A stretch of 64,000 nucleotides of DNA from Erythrobacter sp. AP23 (lineage in GTDB: Bacteria; Pseudomonadota; Alphaproteobacteria; Sphingomonadales; Sphingomonadaceae): NCBI RefSeq assembly GCF_001542855.1, contig NZ_LNBY01000001.1, positions 248,001-312,000 of the forward strand, written 5' to 3'. Shown piece by piece: positions 1-9,677 of this stretch. The position numbers and the translations under genes are program-made. The notes under the pieces were generated by a model. That model ran no database searches, was not told where the DNA came from, and saw only the letters and a list, made by a program, of their open reading frames with translations. Every line of letters begins with the position of its first letter. Position 1 is the stretch's first letter.

Positions 1-479
1 CCTGGTGGGTGCTGGCCGCATTCGGGCTCGGGACGCTGGCGGCGACCTATCCGCTCGCCTTCCGCATGCTGGCCTTCGCCGGGATCGGCTATCTCGCCTG
101 GCTCGGCGTGCAGGCGATCCGCCACTCCTTCCATCCGGAGGGCGACGCGCCATCACCCGCCCGGCAGCCATCGCGCCATGCCTTTCGCGACGGGATATTC
201 ATCGCCATCGGCAATCCTAAATCGCTGATCTACATGGTCGCGATCATCCCGCCCTTCGTCGATCCAGGCTCGGCAATCGGCCCGCAGATCGTGATTTTAG
301 CGGTGCTGGCGCTGGCGATCGATCTGCCGATCGGCGCGCTCTACATCGTCGCCGGCCAACGGCTCGCGCGCCTGATGGAGCGCGCCGCGACCCGCCGCTG
401 GATCGATCGTGGCATCGGAGCGCTGTTCCTGGTGATCTCGGCACTGGTTCTGGCCGAACTGCTGGAGAGCGGGTTGTGA
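1..479 (+). CDS. LysE/RhtB family amino-acid exporter, 5' truncated by window edge
   Basis: Inner-membrane exporter of the LysE/RhtB family, which pumps out amino acids or their derivatives. The visible part holds the later membrane segments, the motif GIGYLAWLGVQAIR typical of the family's middle region, and then NPKSLIYMVAIIPPFVDP, matching the conserved N-P-K segment of LysE proteins. Roughly 157 codons are present and the reading frame is open to the first base, so the start lies upstream of the window; a GTG at base 9 is internal. The stop overlaps the GTG start of the extensin-like gene (GTGA), suggesting co-transcription. The substrate cannot be read from the sequence. Confidence 0.85.
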   Translation, partial: WWVLAAFGLGTLAATYPLAFRMLAFAGIGYLAWLGVQAIRHSFHPEGDAPSPARQPSRHAFRDGIFIAIGNPKSLIYMVAIIPPFVDPGSAIGPQIVILAVLALAIDLPIGALYIVAGQRLARLMERAATRRWIDRGIGALFLVISALVLAELLESGL

Positions 480-1201
480 AGCTGACGATATCGCGGAGTA
501 TCGGGACATTCGCCGGCGACCGGCGCATGGTCCTGCTGCTGATACTCGCAGCCTGCCTGCTTGCCGGACGCGCATGGCTGGCCGCACATCCGCAGCACGA
601 TCCCTGGGCTCCGCTCGACCTGCGCCACCCGGTGGGCTGGGCGACCGAGGCCAAGCTGCGCGCGCTGCGCGACGACGTTCGCGCATGCCGCGCGGTGCTC
701 GAACGCAGCGATATCGCGCACGAGGTGCTCGAACCGGCGGGCGAGGGCGCGTGCCGCAGAGAGGACCGCACCCGGCTCGGCGACTTACCGCTCTCGCCGG
801 CGACCACGCCGGTCACCTGTCCGGCCGCGATCGCGCTGCTCCTGTGGGAACGAGACTTTCTCGACCCGTCAGCACGACGCATCTTCGATTCGGGAATTGC
901 CGAAATAGAGCACCTTGGCGCCTATTCCTGCCGCCGCCTCTATGGGCGCGACGAGGGTCCGTGGAGCGAGCACGCCACCGCCAATGCGCTGGATATCGCC
1001 GGTTTCGTGCTTGAGGATGGCACGCGCATCAGCGTGCTGCGCGACTGGCGAGGCGAGGGCGACGAGGCGCGCTTCCTGCGCGAGGTGCGCGACGGGGCCT
1101 GCGGCAGCTTCGCCACCGTCCTCTCGCCCGACTACAACGCCGCGCATGCCGACCATTTCCATTTCGATATGAGCCCGCGCTGGCGTGGGGTGTGTCGCTA
1201 G
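476..1201 (+). CDS. Extensin-like C-terminal domain protein
   Basis: 241-residue protein with an N-terminal membrane anchor or signal segment (about residues 17-35) followed by an extensin-like C-terminal domain. The family hallmarks are visible: the segment GAYSCRRLYG, then SEHATANALDIAGFVLEDG, and near the end the HADHFHFD histidine/aspartate cluster. These resemble the metal site of peptidoglycan-acting D-Ala-D-Ala peptidase-like folds, so cell-wall function outside the inner membrane is plausible but unproven. The GTG start overlaps the preceding stop and has GGAG about eight bases upstream. It converges on the META-like lipoprotein gene; the 62 bases between them hold no clear terminator. 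Confidence 0.8.
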   Translation: MKLTISRSIGTFAGDRRMVLLLILAACLLAGRAWLAAHPQHDPWAPLDLRHPVGWATEAKLRALRDDVRACRAVLERSDIAHEVLEPAGEGACRREDRTRLGDLPLSPATTPVTCPAAIALLLWERDFLDPSARRIFDSGIAEIEHLGAYSCRRLYGRDEGPWSEHATANALDIAGFVLEDGTRISVLRDWRGEGDEARFLREVRDGACGSFATVLSPDYNAAHADHFHFDMSPRWRGVCR

Positions 1202-1263
1202 CCGGGCGAAGCGCAATCGACCTCGTTGGTTTCAAAGCGATCGTCCGACTGTTCCATCGTCCA

Positions 1264-2178
1264 TTACGGAGCGCGCGATAGCACCAGGCCGATACTGTCG
1301 GTCGATATGAGGATCTCCTCCGGTCCGGCCCATTCGACCAGCGGACTCGCGTGGAGAACCCTCAGCGCATCCCACTGGACCGGCATCTCGGCCGAACCCT
1401 GCCGCTTTTCGCCAAGCTCGTTGCAATCCGTCGGTGTGGACGGAACGGCAGGGCCAGAGGTTTTCAGTAGACGCCCCTCTTCGGAATAGCTGTAGGCGAA
1501 ATCATATTGCACGCAGCGCGTGTAGCTGGCCCGGCCATCGGCGAAGCGCACGCGTCCGGGCACGTCCGACAGGCCGATGCCGGCATAGCCGTTGCCGTCG
1601 AGATAGCGCGTTACGCCGACCATGCGCCAATTGCCTTCGAGTTCGGCAGGGCGCGGCAGGAATTCGAGCCTGCGCTCGTCTGGGCGCTGAAGCAGGAGTT
1701 CCTTCCCGTTTGCCCTCAGGAGGAGCTTGCCGTCTGGCAGTCGCTCGACCGTCGGTGATTTCCGGAAGAAGCCGAACAGCGCAGCATCGCGCGCCTCGCG
1801 TTCTTCGCCGCAGCCCATGGCGGTCTGAATGCCTTCGTCGGGTCTGGGTTCGAACCTGCCATCGACGACTACGCCTGCTGCGCCCGAATAATTGCATTCG
1901 ATCCGCAGCGAGACTCCGCTGTCGCCGAAATCGGCAAAGGCGACACGGGTCGCGCCGCGAAGCCGCGCGGGCTCGTAATCGTCGAAGCTGACGATGTCCC
2001 ATTTACCCTCGATTTCGCGACTGCTGGCGACTGGCACGGCCGAGGGAGCCGGCGAAGAGCCCGCACCCGAGGCGAGCTCGCCTTCGGTGCTGTCGCCTTC
2101 TTGGACCGCGGGAATGCATGCTAAGACCGCGGCCGTGCAACAGCACGCCATCAGGGCGGCAAGGGGCTTCTCGAACAT
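1264..2178 (-). CDS. Putative lipoprotein with two META/HslJ-like repeats
   Basis: 304-residue predicted lipoprotein. The N-terminus has a short basic/hydrophobic signal ending in the lipobox VLAC, so the mature protein should begin at Cys near residue 20 and be lipid-anchored. A Ser/Ala/Pro-rich linker leads to two internally similar segments, one starting IEGKWDIVSFDDYEPA and one starting LEGNWRMVGVTRYLDG. These opening lines resemble META (HslJ-type) domains found in periplasmic stress proteins, but the match is by eye only. It lies 63 bases downstream of phoB on the same strand, so it might be expressed with the phosphate cluster, though nothing links it functionally. Confidence 0.6.
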   Translation of the reverse strand: MFEKPLAALMACCCTAAVLACIPAVQEGDSTEGELASGAGSSPAPSAVPVASSREIEGKWDIVSFDDYEPARLRGATRVAFADFGDSGVSLRIECNYSGAAGVVVDGRFEPRPDEGIQTAMGCGEEREARDAALFGFFRKSPTVERLPDGKLLLRANGKELLLQRPDERRLEFLPRPAELEGNWRMVGVTRYLDGNGYAGIGLSDVPGRVRFADGRASYTRCVQYDFAYSYSEEGRLLKTSGPAVPSTPTDCNELGEKRQGSAEMPVQWDALRVLHASPLVEWAGPEEILISTDSIGLVLSRAP

Positions 2179-2241
2179 ACGTGTTCTCCGTAAGCGAAGA
2201 ACGTTAGGGCAAGCTACCTGTTTCCGTGCTGAACCGGCGAT

Positions 2242-2967
2242 CTAAGCTTCGAGCGAGTATCCGGCGCTTCGGACCGTGCGGACGGGATCCTTGGCCCCCT
2301 CGATCTCGATGGCTTTGCGCAGGCGGCGGATATGGACATCGACCGTGCGCAGTTCGATCTCGCTCTCGGTGCCCCACACGCCGTCGAGCAATTGCCCGCG
2401 ACTGAATACGCGGCCCGGACTTTCCATGAAGAATTTGAGCAGGCGGTATTCCGTCGGGCCGAGCTGGAGCGTGCGGCCACGCCGTGTCACCTTGTGCGCC
2501 ACCGGGTCGAGCGTGATGTCACCCACTTCGATGCTTTCGCCCGCAAGCGCCGGGCGGATGCGGCGCATCACGGCAGCAACGCGGGCGAGCAATTCGCGCG
2601 GCGAAAAGGGCTTCGTCAGATAATCGTCGGCCCCGGTATCGAGTCCGCGAACGCGATCGTCCTCGGCCTCGCGCGCGGTCAGCATGATGATCGGGACGTG
2701 CGCGGTTTCCTTGTCGCGGCGCAGGCGACGGCAGACCTCGATCCCGCTGGTCCCCTCGATCATCCAGTCGAGGATGACGAGGTCGGGAACATCCTCGGAA
2801 GCGAGCAGCAGAGCTTCATCGCCATCGGAAGTCGTGCGGACCTGATAGCCTTCGTTGGTGAAGCGATATTCGAGCAGTTCGGAGAGGGCCGGATCGTCCT
2901 CTACCAGGAGCAGTTTGGCGGCGTGCAAGTCCTTGCCTTTCCGGGAAGTTTCAACTTCGGTCTGCAA
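2242..2967 (-). CDS. phoB: Phosphate regulon response regulator PhoB
   Basis: 241-residue OmpR/PhoB-type transcription factor that, once phosphorylated by PhoR, activates phosphate-starvation genes. The receiver domain shows the acidic pair D24/D25, phospho-acceptor D67 in LVILDWMIEG and K119 in YLTKPF. The C-terminal winged helix ends with RTVDVHIRRLRKAIE and VRTVRSAGYSLEA, the usual PhoB DNA-recognition region. It follows phoU by 31 bases and closes the pst-phoU-phoB unit, the standard alphaproteobacterial order. Assignment as PhoB rather than another OmpR-family regulator rests on both sequence and this neighbourhood. Confidence 0.95.
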   Translation of the reverse strand: MQTEVETSRKGKDLHAAKLLLVEDDPALSELLEYRFTNEGYQVRTTSDGDEALLLASEDVPDLVILDWMIEGTSGIEVCRRLRRDKETAHVPIIMLTAREAEDDRVRGLDTGADDYLTKPFSPRELLARVAAVMRRIRPALAGESIEVGDITLDPVAHKVTRRGRTLQLGPTEYRLLKFFMESPGRVFSRGQLLDGVWGTESEIELRTVDVHIRRLRKAIEIEGAKDPVRTVRSAGYSLEA

Positions 2968-2998
2968 GGCTTTATGACCTCCGCACTACAATTTTGTG

Positions 2999-3679
2999 TC
3001 AACCATCCTCGTCGACCGGATAGTTGCCGGTTGCCGCGAAGTGCACCATTTCGGCGACATTGGTCGCATGGTCGCCGATACGCTCGAGATTGCGCGCGAT
3101 GAACAGCATCTGTGCAGCACTCGAAATGGTCGAAGGATTTTCGACCATGTGGCTGACGAGGTTGCGGAAAATCGAATTGTAGAACGCATCGACCTTCTCG
3201 TCCGCCGCGATCACTTCGCGCGCCAGTTCGGCATCGCGCGCAGCATAGGCGGTCAGCACGTCGTGAACCATTTCCGCAGCGACCTCGGCCATGGCCGGAA
3301 GCAGGGTAAGCGGCTCGAACTGCTTGCGATTGCCGCCGATTTGCTTGCTCGCCTTGGCGATATTCTTGGAATAGTCGCCGATACGTTCCACGACGCCAGC
3401 GATCTTTAGTGCGGCGATCACTTCGCGAAGATCGTCGGCCATCGGCGCACGCAGGGCAATGATCCGCACGGCGAGCTTGTCGATCTCGCTCTCGAGAGCG
3501 TCGATCTTCTTGTCGCCTTTTATGACCTTGTCCGAAAGCTCGTCGTCGCCTTTGACTAGCGCTTCGAGGGACCGGGCGATCGCGGCTTCGGCAAGGCCGC
3601 CCATTTCGGCGATCAGCCCGCGCAGACGGGTGATGTCCTCGTCGAAGGCCTTTACAGTGTGTTCGTGCATCGAGTTCAT
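2999..3679 (-). CDS. phoU: Phosphate signalling protein PhoU
   Basis: 226-residue cytoplasmic helical protein that links the Pst transporter to PhoR and represses the Pho regulon when phosphate is plentiful. It has the two homologous three-helix halves of PhoU; conserved lines include GDYSKNIAK in the first half and NLERIGDHATNVAE in the second. I chose the ATG coding MNSMHEHTVKAF because it follows the pstB stop by four bases; the frame stays open further upstream, but only inside pstB. A second ATG three codons in is also possible. Confidence 0.95.
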   Translation of the reverse strand: MNSMHEHTVKAFDEDITRLRGLIAEMGGLAEAAIARSLEALVKGDDELSDKVIKGDKKIDALESEIDKLAVRIIALRAPMADDLREVIAALKIAGVVERIGDYSKNIAKASKQIGGNRKQFEPLTLLPAMAEVAAEMVHDVLTAYAARDAELAREVIAADEKVDAFYNSIFRNLVSHMVENPSTISSAAQMLFIARNLERIGDHATNVAEMVHFAATGNYPVDEDG

Positions 3680-3683
3680 AATC

Positions 3684-4472
3684 TTATCCGTAGCGGCCCG
3701 TGATGTAATCCTGGGTGCGCTGCTCGTGCGGATTCGTGAATATGTCAGAAGTCCGGCCATATTCCACCATTTTTCCCAGGTGGAAGAACGCAGTACGCTG
3801 GCTGACCCGAGCAGCCTGCTGCATCGAGTGGGTCACGATGACGATCGCGAATCGACCGCTCAGTTCGGCAATCAGCTCTTCGATTTTCGCGGTTGCGATC
3901 GGATCCAGCGCCGAACAGGGTTCGTCCATCAGGATGACTTCGGGATCGACCGCGATGGCGCGCGCGATGCACAGGCGCTGCTGCTGACCGCCCGACAAGG
4001 CAGTGCCACTGTCCTGCAGCCGGTCCTTCACCTCTTCCCACAAACCGGCGCGCTTGAGCGACTTCTCGACGATCGCATCGAGTTCGTCCTTGCCTTCGGC
4101 CAGTCCGTGGATCTTCGGCCCATAGGCGATATTGTCGTATATCGATTTGGGGAAGGGATTGGGTTTCTGGAACACCATTCCCACACGCGCGCGCAATTGC
4201 ACGACATCCATGCCCGAACGGTAGATGTCCTGGCCGTCGAGATCGATCTCGCCTTCGACCCGCGCCGTGGGAATCGTATCGTTCATGCGGTTGAGCGTGC
4301 GCAGGAACGTCGATTTGCCGCAGCCCGACGGGCCGATGAACGCGGTGACGTATTCGGTCGGGATGTCGATCGAAACGTCGTCGATCGCCTTTTTGTCGCC
4401 GTAGAAGACGGAGACACCCTTCGCGCTCATCTTCGCTTCGGTCTTCTCGAGGTTGTCGTGGACTACGGTCAC
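3684..4472 (-). CDS. pstB: Phosphate ABC transporter ATP-binding protein PstB
   Basis: 262-residue ATPase that powers high-affinity phosphate import by PstSCAB at the inner membrane. Walker [10 protein letters not shown] lies at about residues 47-55, the signature LSGGQQQRL follows, and Walker B reads [13 protein letters not shown]. The GTG start forms a GTGA overlap with the pstA stop, giving the usual PstB length; an open extension upstream lies within pstA and is unlikely to be used. The C-terminus, YITGRYG, is typical of PstB. Confidence 0.96.
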   Translation of the reverse strand: MTVVHDNLEKTEAKMSAKGVSVFYGDKKAIDDVSIDIPTEYVTAFIGPSGCGKSTFLRTLNRMNDTIPTARVEGEIDLDGQDIYRSGMDVVQLRARVGMVFQKPNPFPKSIYDNIAYGPKIHGLAEGKDELDAIVEKSLKRAGLWEEVKDRLQDSGTALSGGQQQRLCIARAIAVDPEVILMDEPCSALDPIATAKIEELIAELSGRFAIVIVTHSMQQAARVSQRTAFFHLGKMVEYGRTSDIFTNPHEQRTQDYITGRYG

Positions 4473-5719
4473 CAGGTTTTCTCGAATTTGTTGCGCAGGT
4501 AGATAGCGAGCCCGTTCATAACGAGCAGGAACAGCAATAGCACGATGATCGCCGCGCTGGTGCGTTCCACAAAGCCGCGGTCGATTTCGTCGGACCACAG
4601 GAAAATCTGCATAGGCAGCACCGTGGCCGGCGATGTGAAGCCGTCGGGCGGGGTGGCGACGAATGCGCGCATGCCGATCATCAGCAGCGGGGCGGTTTCG
4701 CCCAGCGCGCGGGCCATACCGATAATCGTGCCGGTCAGGATGCCGGGCAGCGCCAGCGGCAGGACATGGTGGAACACGACCTGCACGGGCGATGCGCCCA
4801 CCGCGAGTGCCCCGTCGCGGATGCTGGGCGGCACCGCCTTGATTGCGTTACGGCCCGAAATCACGATTACGGGCATGGTCATGAGCGCGAGCGTCATCCC
4901 GCCGATGACCGGCGCAGATCGCAGGTTCGGGAACAGGGTCAGAAATACGGCGAGACCGAGCAGGCCGAAAATGATCGAGGGAACTGCCGCGAGGTTGTTG
5001 ATCGACAGCTCGATGAAGTCGGTCCATTTGTTCTTTGGCGCATATTCTTCAAGGTAAAGCGCCGCGAGGACGCCGATCGGGAAGGCCAAGAGCAGCGTGA
5101 CGATCATCGTCAGCATCGAGCCCTTGAGCGCACCCCAGATGCCGACCTGCTGGGGATTGGTCGCGTCCGAGCGGGTCAGGAACCCGCCATCGAAATTCTT
5201 CTCGATCTGGCCGCGTTCGTAGAGCTGGGTCGCGAGCGCCTGCATATCTTGCGAGCCTTCGCCCTCATAACCCGAGGCAAGATCCGCCGATGCGGGGAGA
5301 GAGAAAGTTACCTCCTCGCGCAGGATCGACGGATCGGCCATGATCGCCGCAGCCACATCGCGCCAGGCCTGCGAGCCGACTTGCTGCGCCGCTTCCTCGC
5401 CCAATTCCTCTTCCGCGAAGAAGCGCACGACATCGCGGAGGCCCTGCGCTTCTAGCGTGGCGAGGGCACCGGACTGCTCCATGGATGCAGGGTCGACCGC
5501 GATCCCGGCCTCTGTGAAATCCACCGGAACCTGCAGTTCCACTCGCTGGAAACCGCCGATCCCGTTGAAGGTCATCGTCGCCAGGAGGAACAAGAGCACT
5601 GCAACCGAGAACAGGATCGCGGTCAGGCCGATAGCCTTGAACCGCCGTTCGGCAGCATAGCGTTTCTTGAGCCGCGCCTCGAAGGCGGGCGTGCGGGTAG
5701 GGGCGACGCGCTCACTCAT
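4469..5719 (-). CDS. pstA: Phosphate ABC transporter permease PstA
   Basis: 416-residue inner-membrane permease of the phosphate transporter. A short cytoplasmic N-terminus and one membrane helix (about residues 28-50) precede a long, mostly soluble segment of about 150 residues that is probably periplasmic. The binding-protein-dependent permease core follows, with a typical coupling segment around [21 protein letters not shown]. coli PstA is about 296 residues; the long N-terminal region is common in alphaproteobacteria. The ATG (MSERVAPT) overlaps the end of pstC by eight bases, and the stop overlaps the pstB GTG, implying translational coupling. Confidence 0.95.
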   Translation of the reverse strand: MSERVAPTRTPAFEARLKKRYAAERRFKAIGLTAILFSVAVLLFLLATMTFNGIGGFQRVELQVPVDFTEAGIAVDPASMEQSGALATLEAQGLRDVVRFFAEEELGEEAAQQVGSQAWRDVAAAIMADPSILREEVTFSLPASADLASGYEGEGSQDMQALATQLYERGQIEKNFDGGFLTRSDATNPQQVGIWGALKGSMLTMIVTLLLAFPIGVLAALYLEEYAPKNKWTDFIELSINNLAAVPSIIFGLLGLAVFLTLFPNLRSAPVIGGMTLALMTMPVIVISGRNAIKAVPPSIRDGALAVGASPVQVVFHHVLPLALPGILTGTIIGMARALGETAPLLMIGMRAFVATPPDGFTSPATVLPMQIFLWSDEIDRGFVERTSAAIIVLLLFLLVMNGLAIYLRNKFEKTW

Positions 5720-7097
5720 AAGCTTCGCGATACCTTTTGACCACGCTGAGCGCGATGAAGTTGAGGCCGAGCGTGACCATGAACAGCACGAATCCCAGTG
5801 CGAATGCGCTGAGCGTTGCCGGGTGATCGAAGCTGCCTTCACCGGTCAGCATCTTGACGATCTGGACGGTCACCGTGGTCATCCGATCGAGAGGATTGGC
5901 CGACAGGTTGGCGGCGGTCGAGGCGGCCATCACCACGATCATCGTTTCGCCGATGGCGCGGCTGATGGCGAGCATGATCCCGGCGACGATGCCGGGCAGT
6001 GCAGCGGGCACAAGAACGCGGCGGATGGTCTCGCTGGTGGTTGCGCCCATGGCAAGGCTGCCGTCACGCATTGCTTGCGGGACCGCGGTGATGCTGTCGT
6101 CGGCCATCGAGGAGACGAAAGGAATGATCATCACACCCATGACGAGGCCGGCCGCCAGCGCGCTTTCGGTCGAGGGATTGCTTGCACCGAGCGAGAGGGC
6201 GATGTCGCGGATCGCAGGCGCAATGGTGAGTGCGGCAAAGTACCCATAGACCACGGTCGGAACGCCGGCGAGAATCTCGAGCGTCGGCTTGATCCACTTG
6301 CGCAGCGTCGGATTGGCATATTGGGTGAGGTAAATCGCGCTCATCAAGCCGAGCGGGATCGCCACGATCATCGCGATTATCGCGCCGATGAAAAGCGTAC
6401 CCCAGAATAGCGGAACGGCGCCGTAGCGGGTCGGATCGGGATTGTCCGGATTGGCCATGGGGTCGGGGCCCCAATGCGTCCCGAACAGGAAGTCGATCGG
6501 CGAAACCATCCCGAAGAAGCGGGCGGTCTCGAATACGAGGCTTGCAAGGATACCGATCGTGGTCAGGATCGCCACCAGCGAGGCGGCCAGCAGGATCGCC
6601 ATCACGATCCGTTCGACCTTGGTCCGCGCCGCGAAATCGGGTTTCAGGCGGAGGAAGGCATAGGTCCCCCCGAGAAACGCAATCAGTGCGGTGACCGCAA
6701 TCCCGATCAGATTGTAATGCGACAGCGCCTCGCGATAGGGTTCGACAAGCGCGGCGGCTTGTGGGTTGAACACGGCCGGAGCGGCGCCGGTCGCAACGGC
6801 GCGCGCTTCATTGAGAATGGTCTGGCGCTGGAACCCGAAATCGGGAAGATCGGCAGCTGCCGGGCTGGCCAGTACCGATTGGCCTACAAGGCCGGGCGCG
6901 ATCACGCTCCACAGCGCGACGAATGCCAGGACGGGAAGAATGATCCAGAGCGCGACATACCACGCGTGATAATTCGGCAGACTGGCGATTCTGCCGTTGG
7001 CGCTATCGCGCCGAAAGGTCCATGCACGAGCGCGAGCCGCCAACCATCCGGCGAGCCCGAGCCCGAGGGCCAGGAAGAGCAGGATAGCTGGCGACAT
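5712..7097 (-). CDS. pstC: Phosphate ABC transporter permease PstC
   Basis: 461-residue partner permease of PstA. Extra N-terminal membrane helices and a loop precede the transport core, making it longer than E. coli PstC (about 319 residues), as is usual in this class. The coupling segment around SITAVPQAMRDGSLAMGATT is clear, as is ISRAIGETMIVVMAA, a conserved PstC helix. It starts 15 bases after the pstS stop and overlaps pstA, so pstSCAB form one transcription unit with phoU and phoB. Confidence 0.95.
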   Translation of the reverse strand: MSPAILLFLALGLGLAGWLAARARAWTFRRDSANGRIASLPNYHAWYVALWIILPVLAFVALWSVIAPGLVGQSVLASPAAADLPDFGFQRQTILNEARAVATGAAPAVFNPQAAALVEPYREALSHYNLIGIAVTALIAFLGGTYAFLRLKPDFAARTKVERIVMAILLAASLVAILTTIGILASLVFETARFFGMVSPIDFLFGTHWGPDPMANPDNPDPTRYGAVPLFWGTLFIGAIIAMIVAIPLGLMSAIYLTQYANPTLRKWIKPTLEILAGVPTVVYGYFAALTIAPAIRDIALSLGASNPSTESALAAGLVMGVMIIPFVSSMADDSITAVPQAMRDGSLAMGATTSETIRRVLVPAALPGIVAGIMLAISRAIGETMIVVMAASTAANLSANPLDRMTTVTVQIVKMLTGEGSFDHPATLSAFALGFVLFMVTLGLNFIALSVVKRYREAYE

Positions 7098-7112
7098 GCG
7101 TTACATTCAACC

Positions 7113-8159
7113 TTACTTGAGCTGCGCGCCGTCGAGCGTCGTGAACTCGGTGGCTGCCTTCAGGTTGGCCGCCATAACGTCATCGGGCGAAGCCACAAGG
7201 CCGATCTTGGCAAGATCACCATCCTTCGACCACATCTTGGTCCACTGGAGGAGATATTCCTTCAGGCCCGGGATCGCATCGAGGTGTGCCTTCTTGACGT
7301 AAACGTAGAGCGGACGGGCACCGGGATATTCGAAGCTCGAAATGTTTTCGTAGGTCGGGGCGACGCCATTCATGTTGAGGCCCTGCACCTTGTCGGCATT
7401 CTCTTCGAGATAGCTGTAGCCGAAGACACCCACGGCGTTGGGATTGCCCTCGATCTTCTGGACGATCAGATTGTCCTGTTCGCCCTGGTCGACATAGGCG
7501 CCGTCCGAACGGACTTCGGTGCAGATCTGGGTGTAGCGATCCTCGTCGCTCTCCTTGAGAGCCTCCAAGTCCTCATTGGTCTCGCAACCGGCTTCAAGGA
7601 CGAGTTCCTTCAACGCGTCGCGGGTGCCCGACGTCGAGGGCGGACCGTAGACCAGAATGGGCTGGTCGGGCAGCGACGGGTCGACATCCGACCAGGTCTG
7701 GTTGGTCTGCTCGCCGCCATAGGGCGATGCGGCAAGCGCTTCGTAAACCTGCTTGGGCGTCAGGTTCATCTCGATGCCGCCCTGTGCCGAAGCGAAAGCG
7801 ATTCCGTCGAGGCCGACCTGCAATTCGATCACATCGGTCACGCCATTGTCCTGGCAGTCGGCGAATTCGCTCGCTTTCATGCGGCGCGAGGCATTGGTCA
7901 TATCGGGAGTGTCGGCGCCGACGCCCGAGCAAAACAGCTTCATGCCGCCCCCGGTGCCGGTCGATTCGATGATCGGCGACTTGAATTCGGGATTCGAACG
8001 CACGAAGGCTTCCGAGACCGCCTTGGCGAAGGGGAAGACGGTCGACGAGCCGACGGCGCGGATCGAATCCCGCGACGCGGAGTCACCGCCATTGCTGCCG
8101 CATGCGGCGAGAGCAGCGGCCGAAACCGCAGCGAAGATAAGGGATTTGGTCTTGGTCAT
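7113..8159 (-). CDS. pstS: Phosphate-binding lipoprotein PstS
   Basis: 348-residue periplasmic phosphate-binding protein that delivers phosphate to PstCA. The signal peptide ends in the lipobox LAAC (Cys20), so it is probably a lipoprotein. Family motifs include IRAVGSSTVFPF after the signal, ESTGTGGGMKLFCSG and YGPPSTSGTRDALKELV, which supply phosphate-binding Ser/Thr/Arg residues. I chose the ATG giving MTKTKSL, with AAGAGG six bases upstream. The start is about 46 bases downstream of a candidate Pho box, consistent with PhoB induction. Confidence 0.95.
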   Translation of the reverse strand: MTKTKSLIFAAVSAAALAACGSNGGDSASRDSIRAVGSSTVFPFAKAVSEAFVRSNPEFKSPIIESTGTGGGMKLFCSGVGADTPDMTNASRRMKASEFADCQDNGVTDVIELQVGLDGIAFASAQGGIEMNLTPKQVYEALAASPYGGEQTNQTWSDVDPSLPDQPILVYGPPSTSGTRDALKELVLEAGCETNEDLEALKESDEDRYTQICTEVRSDGAYVDQGEQDNLIVQKIEGNPNAVGVFGYSYLEENADKVQGLNMNGVAPTYENISSFEYPGARPLYVYVKKAHLDAIPGLKEYLLQWTKMWSKDGDLAKIGLVASPDDVMAANLKAATEFTTLDGAQLK

Positions 8160-8205
8160 GAGATGCCTCTTGGGTTTGTAGCTAGCGGCGCAAAAGCGAC
8201 TCAAT

Positions 8206-8223
8206 GTTACATGGTTGCGACAA
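8206..8223 (-). promoter_or_regulatory. Candidate Pho box upstream of pstS
   Basis: On the minus strand the site reads TTGTCGCAACCATGTAAC. Two TGTNN half-sites (TGTCG and TGTAA) start exactly 11 bases apart, the spacing PhoB requires. It agrees at 12 of 18 positions with the site before the porin gene. It lies 46 bases before the pstS ATG. The half-sites are imperfect against the enterobacterial consensus, so PhoB binding is an inference from spacing and context. I see no convincing -10 element. Confidence 0.55.
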
Positions 8224-8276
8224 TAATCTGACCCGGTCCGTCATATGGCGGGTTTCGATCGCATGAGGGCCAGCGG

Positions 8277-9620
8277 TCAAAAGTCGATCTGGGCGCGCAG
8301 GCCGACAGCATCCACGCCATAGGACGTGTCGCCAGTGGACGTGGCCAGCACGGCGTCGGTGTAGTCAAGCCGGCCGTAGTTGACCATGAATGCGGTATAG
8401 TCGGTCGGCTTCCAGATCAGCGAGGCGAAATAGCCTGCCTGTTTTCCGCCGAGGATACCGGCATCGTTGAGATCGAGGTGGTCGAAGCGCAGGTTGAACT
8501 GAACCGAGCCCATGCCGCCTTCGCCGACCGGGGCATTCGGCTTGGTGCGGTCGAACTTGCCGCCCTTGTATCCACGCGAATCGTCGGTGAGAAACACGCC
8601 CGCCTCGACATATCCGCCGAAGAAGGTCGGATCGATGGCCATGCCCGGCATATCGACCTTGTGCCAGTACCCCTCGGCCGCAGCGTGGAAGCGACCCACA
8701 ACGGCGGCACCTTCGAGGCCGAAGCCCATTTCGCTATCCGCGCCAAGCCGGTCGGTGTTTACGAACCGCTCCGAAGTGAAGTGCACCAGCGGACGCTGGC
8801 GGTACCTAACGGTTGCCGCGGGATCGTCGATATCGTTGTAATGGAACGAGCCGCCGAAATGCAGCTGCGCATCGCCGGCCTTGGGCATGAAGACGAGGCG
8901 TGCGTCGACGCCGCGATTCTTGCTGTCGGTGTCGTCGAAATTGTCGGTAAAAACACCGGCCTGTGCGAGCAGCGGGCCATTGGCGTACTGTATCGAAGCG
9001 CCGATACGACGTTCGAAACCGAAGGCATCCGTGAAGGCGGCGCGTTCGATGAAGGTGGTGTGCAGGCTGCTGGTCAGCTCTTCGAGCGACTGGAAATTGT
9101 TGTGATGGCCGATGGCGATCTTGATCGGGCCGTCCTCGTAGGAGAGAATGGCGTCGGCGACCTCGACTTCGTTACCGGCGAAATCGACCTCGAATTTGTA
9201 ACCGAAACCGCCAGGGATATCGCCCGATGCGCCGAGGCGTGCGCGGCGAACTTCGTTACCGAAACCATCGCTTGCGCCGGTCGATTCAGGAGCATCGGTC
9301 CAGCCTGCATCGTACATCAGGCGGCCTCGCGGCTTGAAGCTCCATCCGTCGCGCTTTTCAAGGGTCGCCACGACGGGGTCGGGCTTCGCTGCCACGGCTT
9401 CTGCGTGGGCAGCGATGGTCGCGTCCTGCGCTTCGTTCGCGGCTTTGGCGGATTCCAGCGCATCTTCAAGCTGGTCGACACGGGCACTCATCGCGGCGAG
9501 TTGATCGCGCAATTGGGCCAATTCTTCGGCCGAAACGGTTGCATCCTGAGCAAGCACCGGTGTGGCCATGGTGCAGCAAAGCGCCGCAGCCGCCACGGAG
9601 AGGCGGTGGGTACGGGTCAT
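8277..9620 (-). CDS. OprO/OprP-type phosphate-selective porin
   Basis: 447-residue outer-membrane porin of the Porin O/P family, channels that admit phosphate or polyphosphate. A signal peptide ends at VLAQD (about residue 24), a coiled-coil stretch rich in Leu/Ala/Glu spans about residues 30-62 and may trimerise or tether the protein, and a beta-barrel follows, ending in the outer-membrane signature RAQIDF with C-terminal Phe. The ATG used has AAAGGAA upstream. Its position between phoR and pstS and its own candidate Pho box indicate the outer-membrane step of phosphate uptake. Substrate preference is inferred from context. Confidence 0.85.
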   Translation of the reverse strand: MTRTHRLSVAAAALCCTMATPVLAQDATVSAEELAQLRDQLAAMSARVDQLEDALESAKAANEAQDATIAAHAEAVAAKPDPVVATLEKRDGWSFKPRGRLMYDAGWTDAPESTGASDGFGNEVRRARLGASGDIPGGFGYKFEVDFAGNEVEVADAILSYEDGPIKIAIGHHNNFQSLEELTSSLHTTFIERAAFTDAFGFERRIGASIQYANGPLLAQAGVFTDNFDDTDSKNRGVDARLVFMPKAGDAQLHFGGSFHYNDIDDPAATVRYRQRPLVHFTSERFVNTDRLGADSEMGFGLEGAAVVGRFHAAAEGYWHKVDMPGMAIDPTFFGGYVEAGVFLTDDSRGYKGGKFDRTKPNAPVGEGGMGSVQFNLRFDHLDLNDAGILGGKQAGYFASLIWKPTDYTAFMVNYGRLDYTDAVLATSTGDTSYGVDAVGLRAQIDF

Positions 9621-9677
9621 CGAAGCGGTTCCTTTGAAGGGAAAGTTGCGTTTCGGCGACGCCTCTATGACCACTAA

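Noticed and set aside
6474-8231. Long plus-strand open frame opposite pstC and pstS
   Set aside because: High-GC antisense shadow: no family motifs, His/Asp/Arg-biased composition, and it lies across two well-supported genes.
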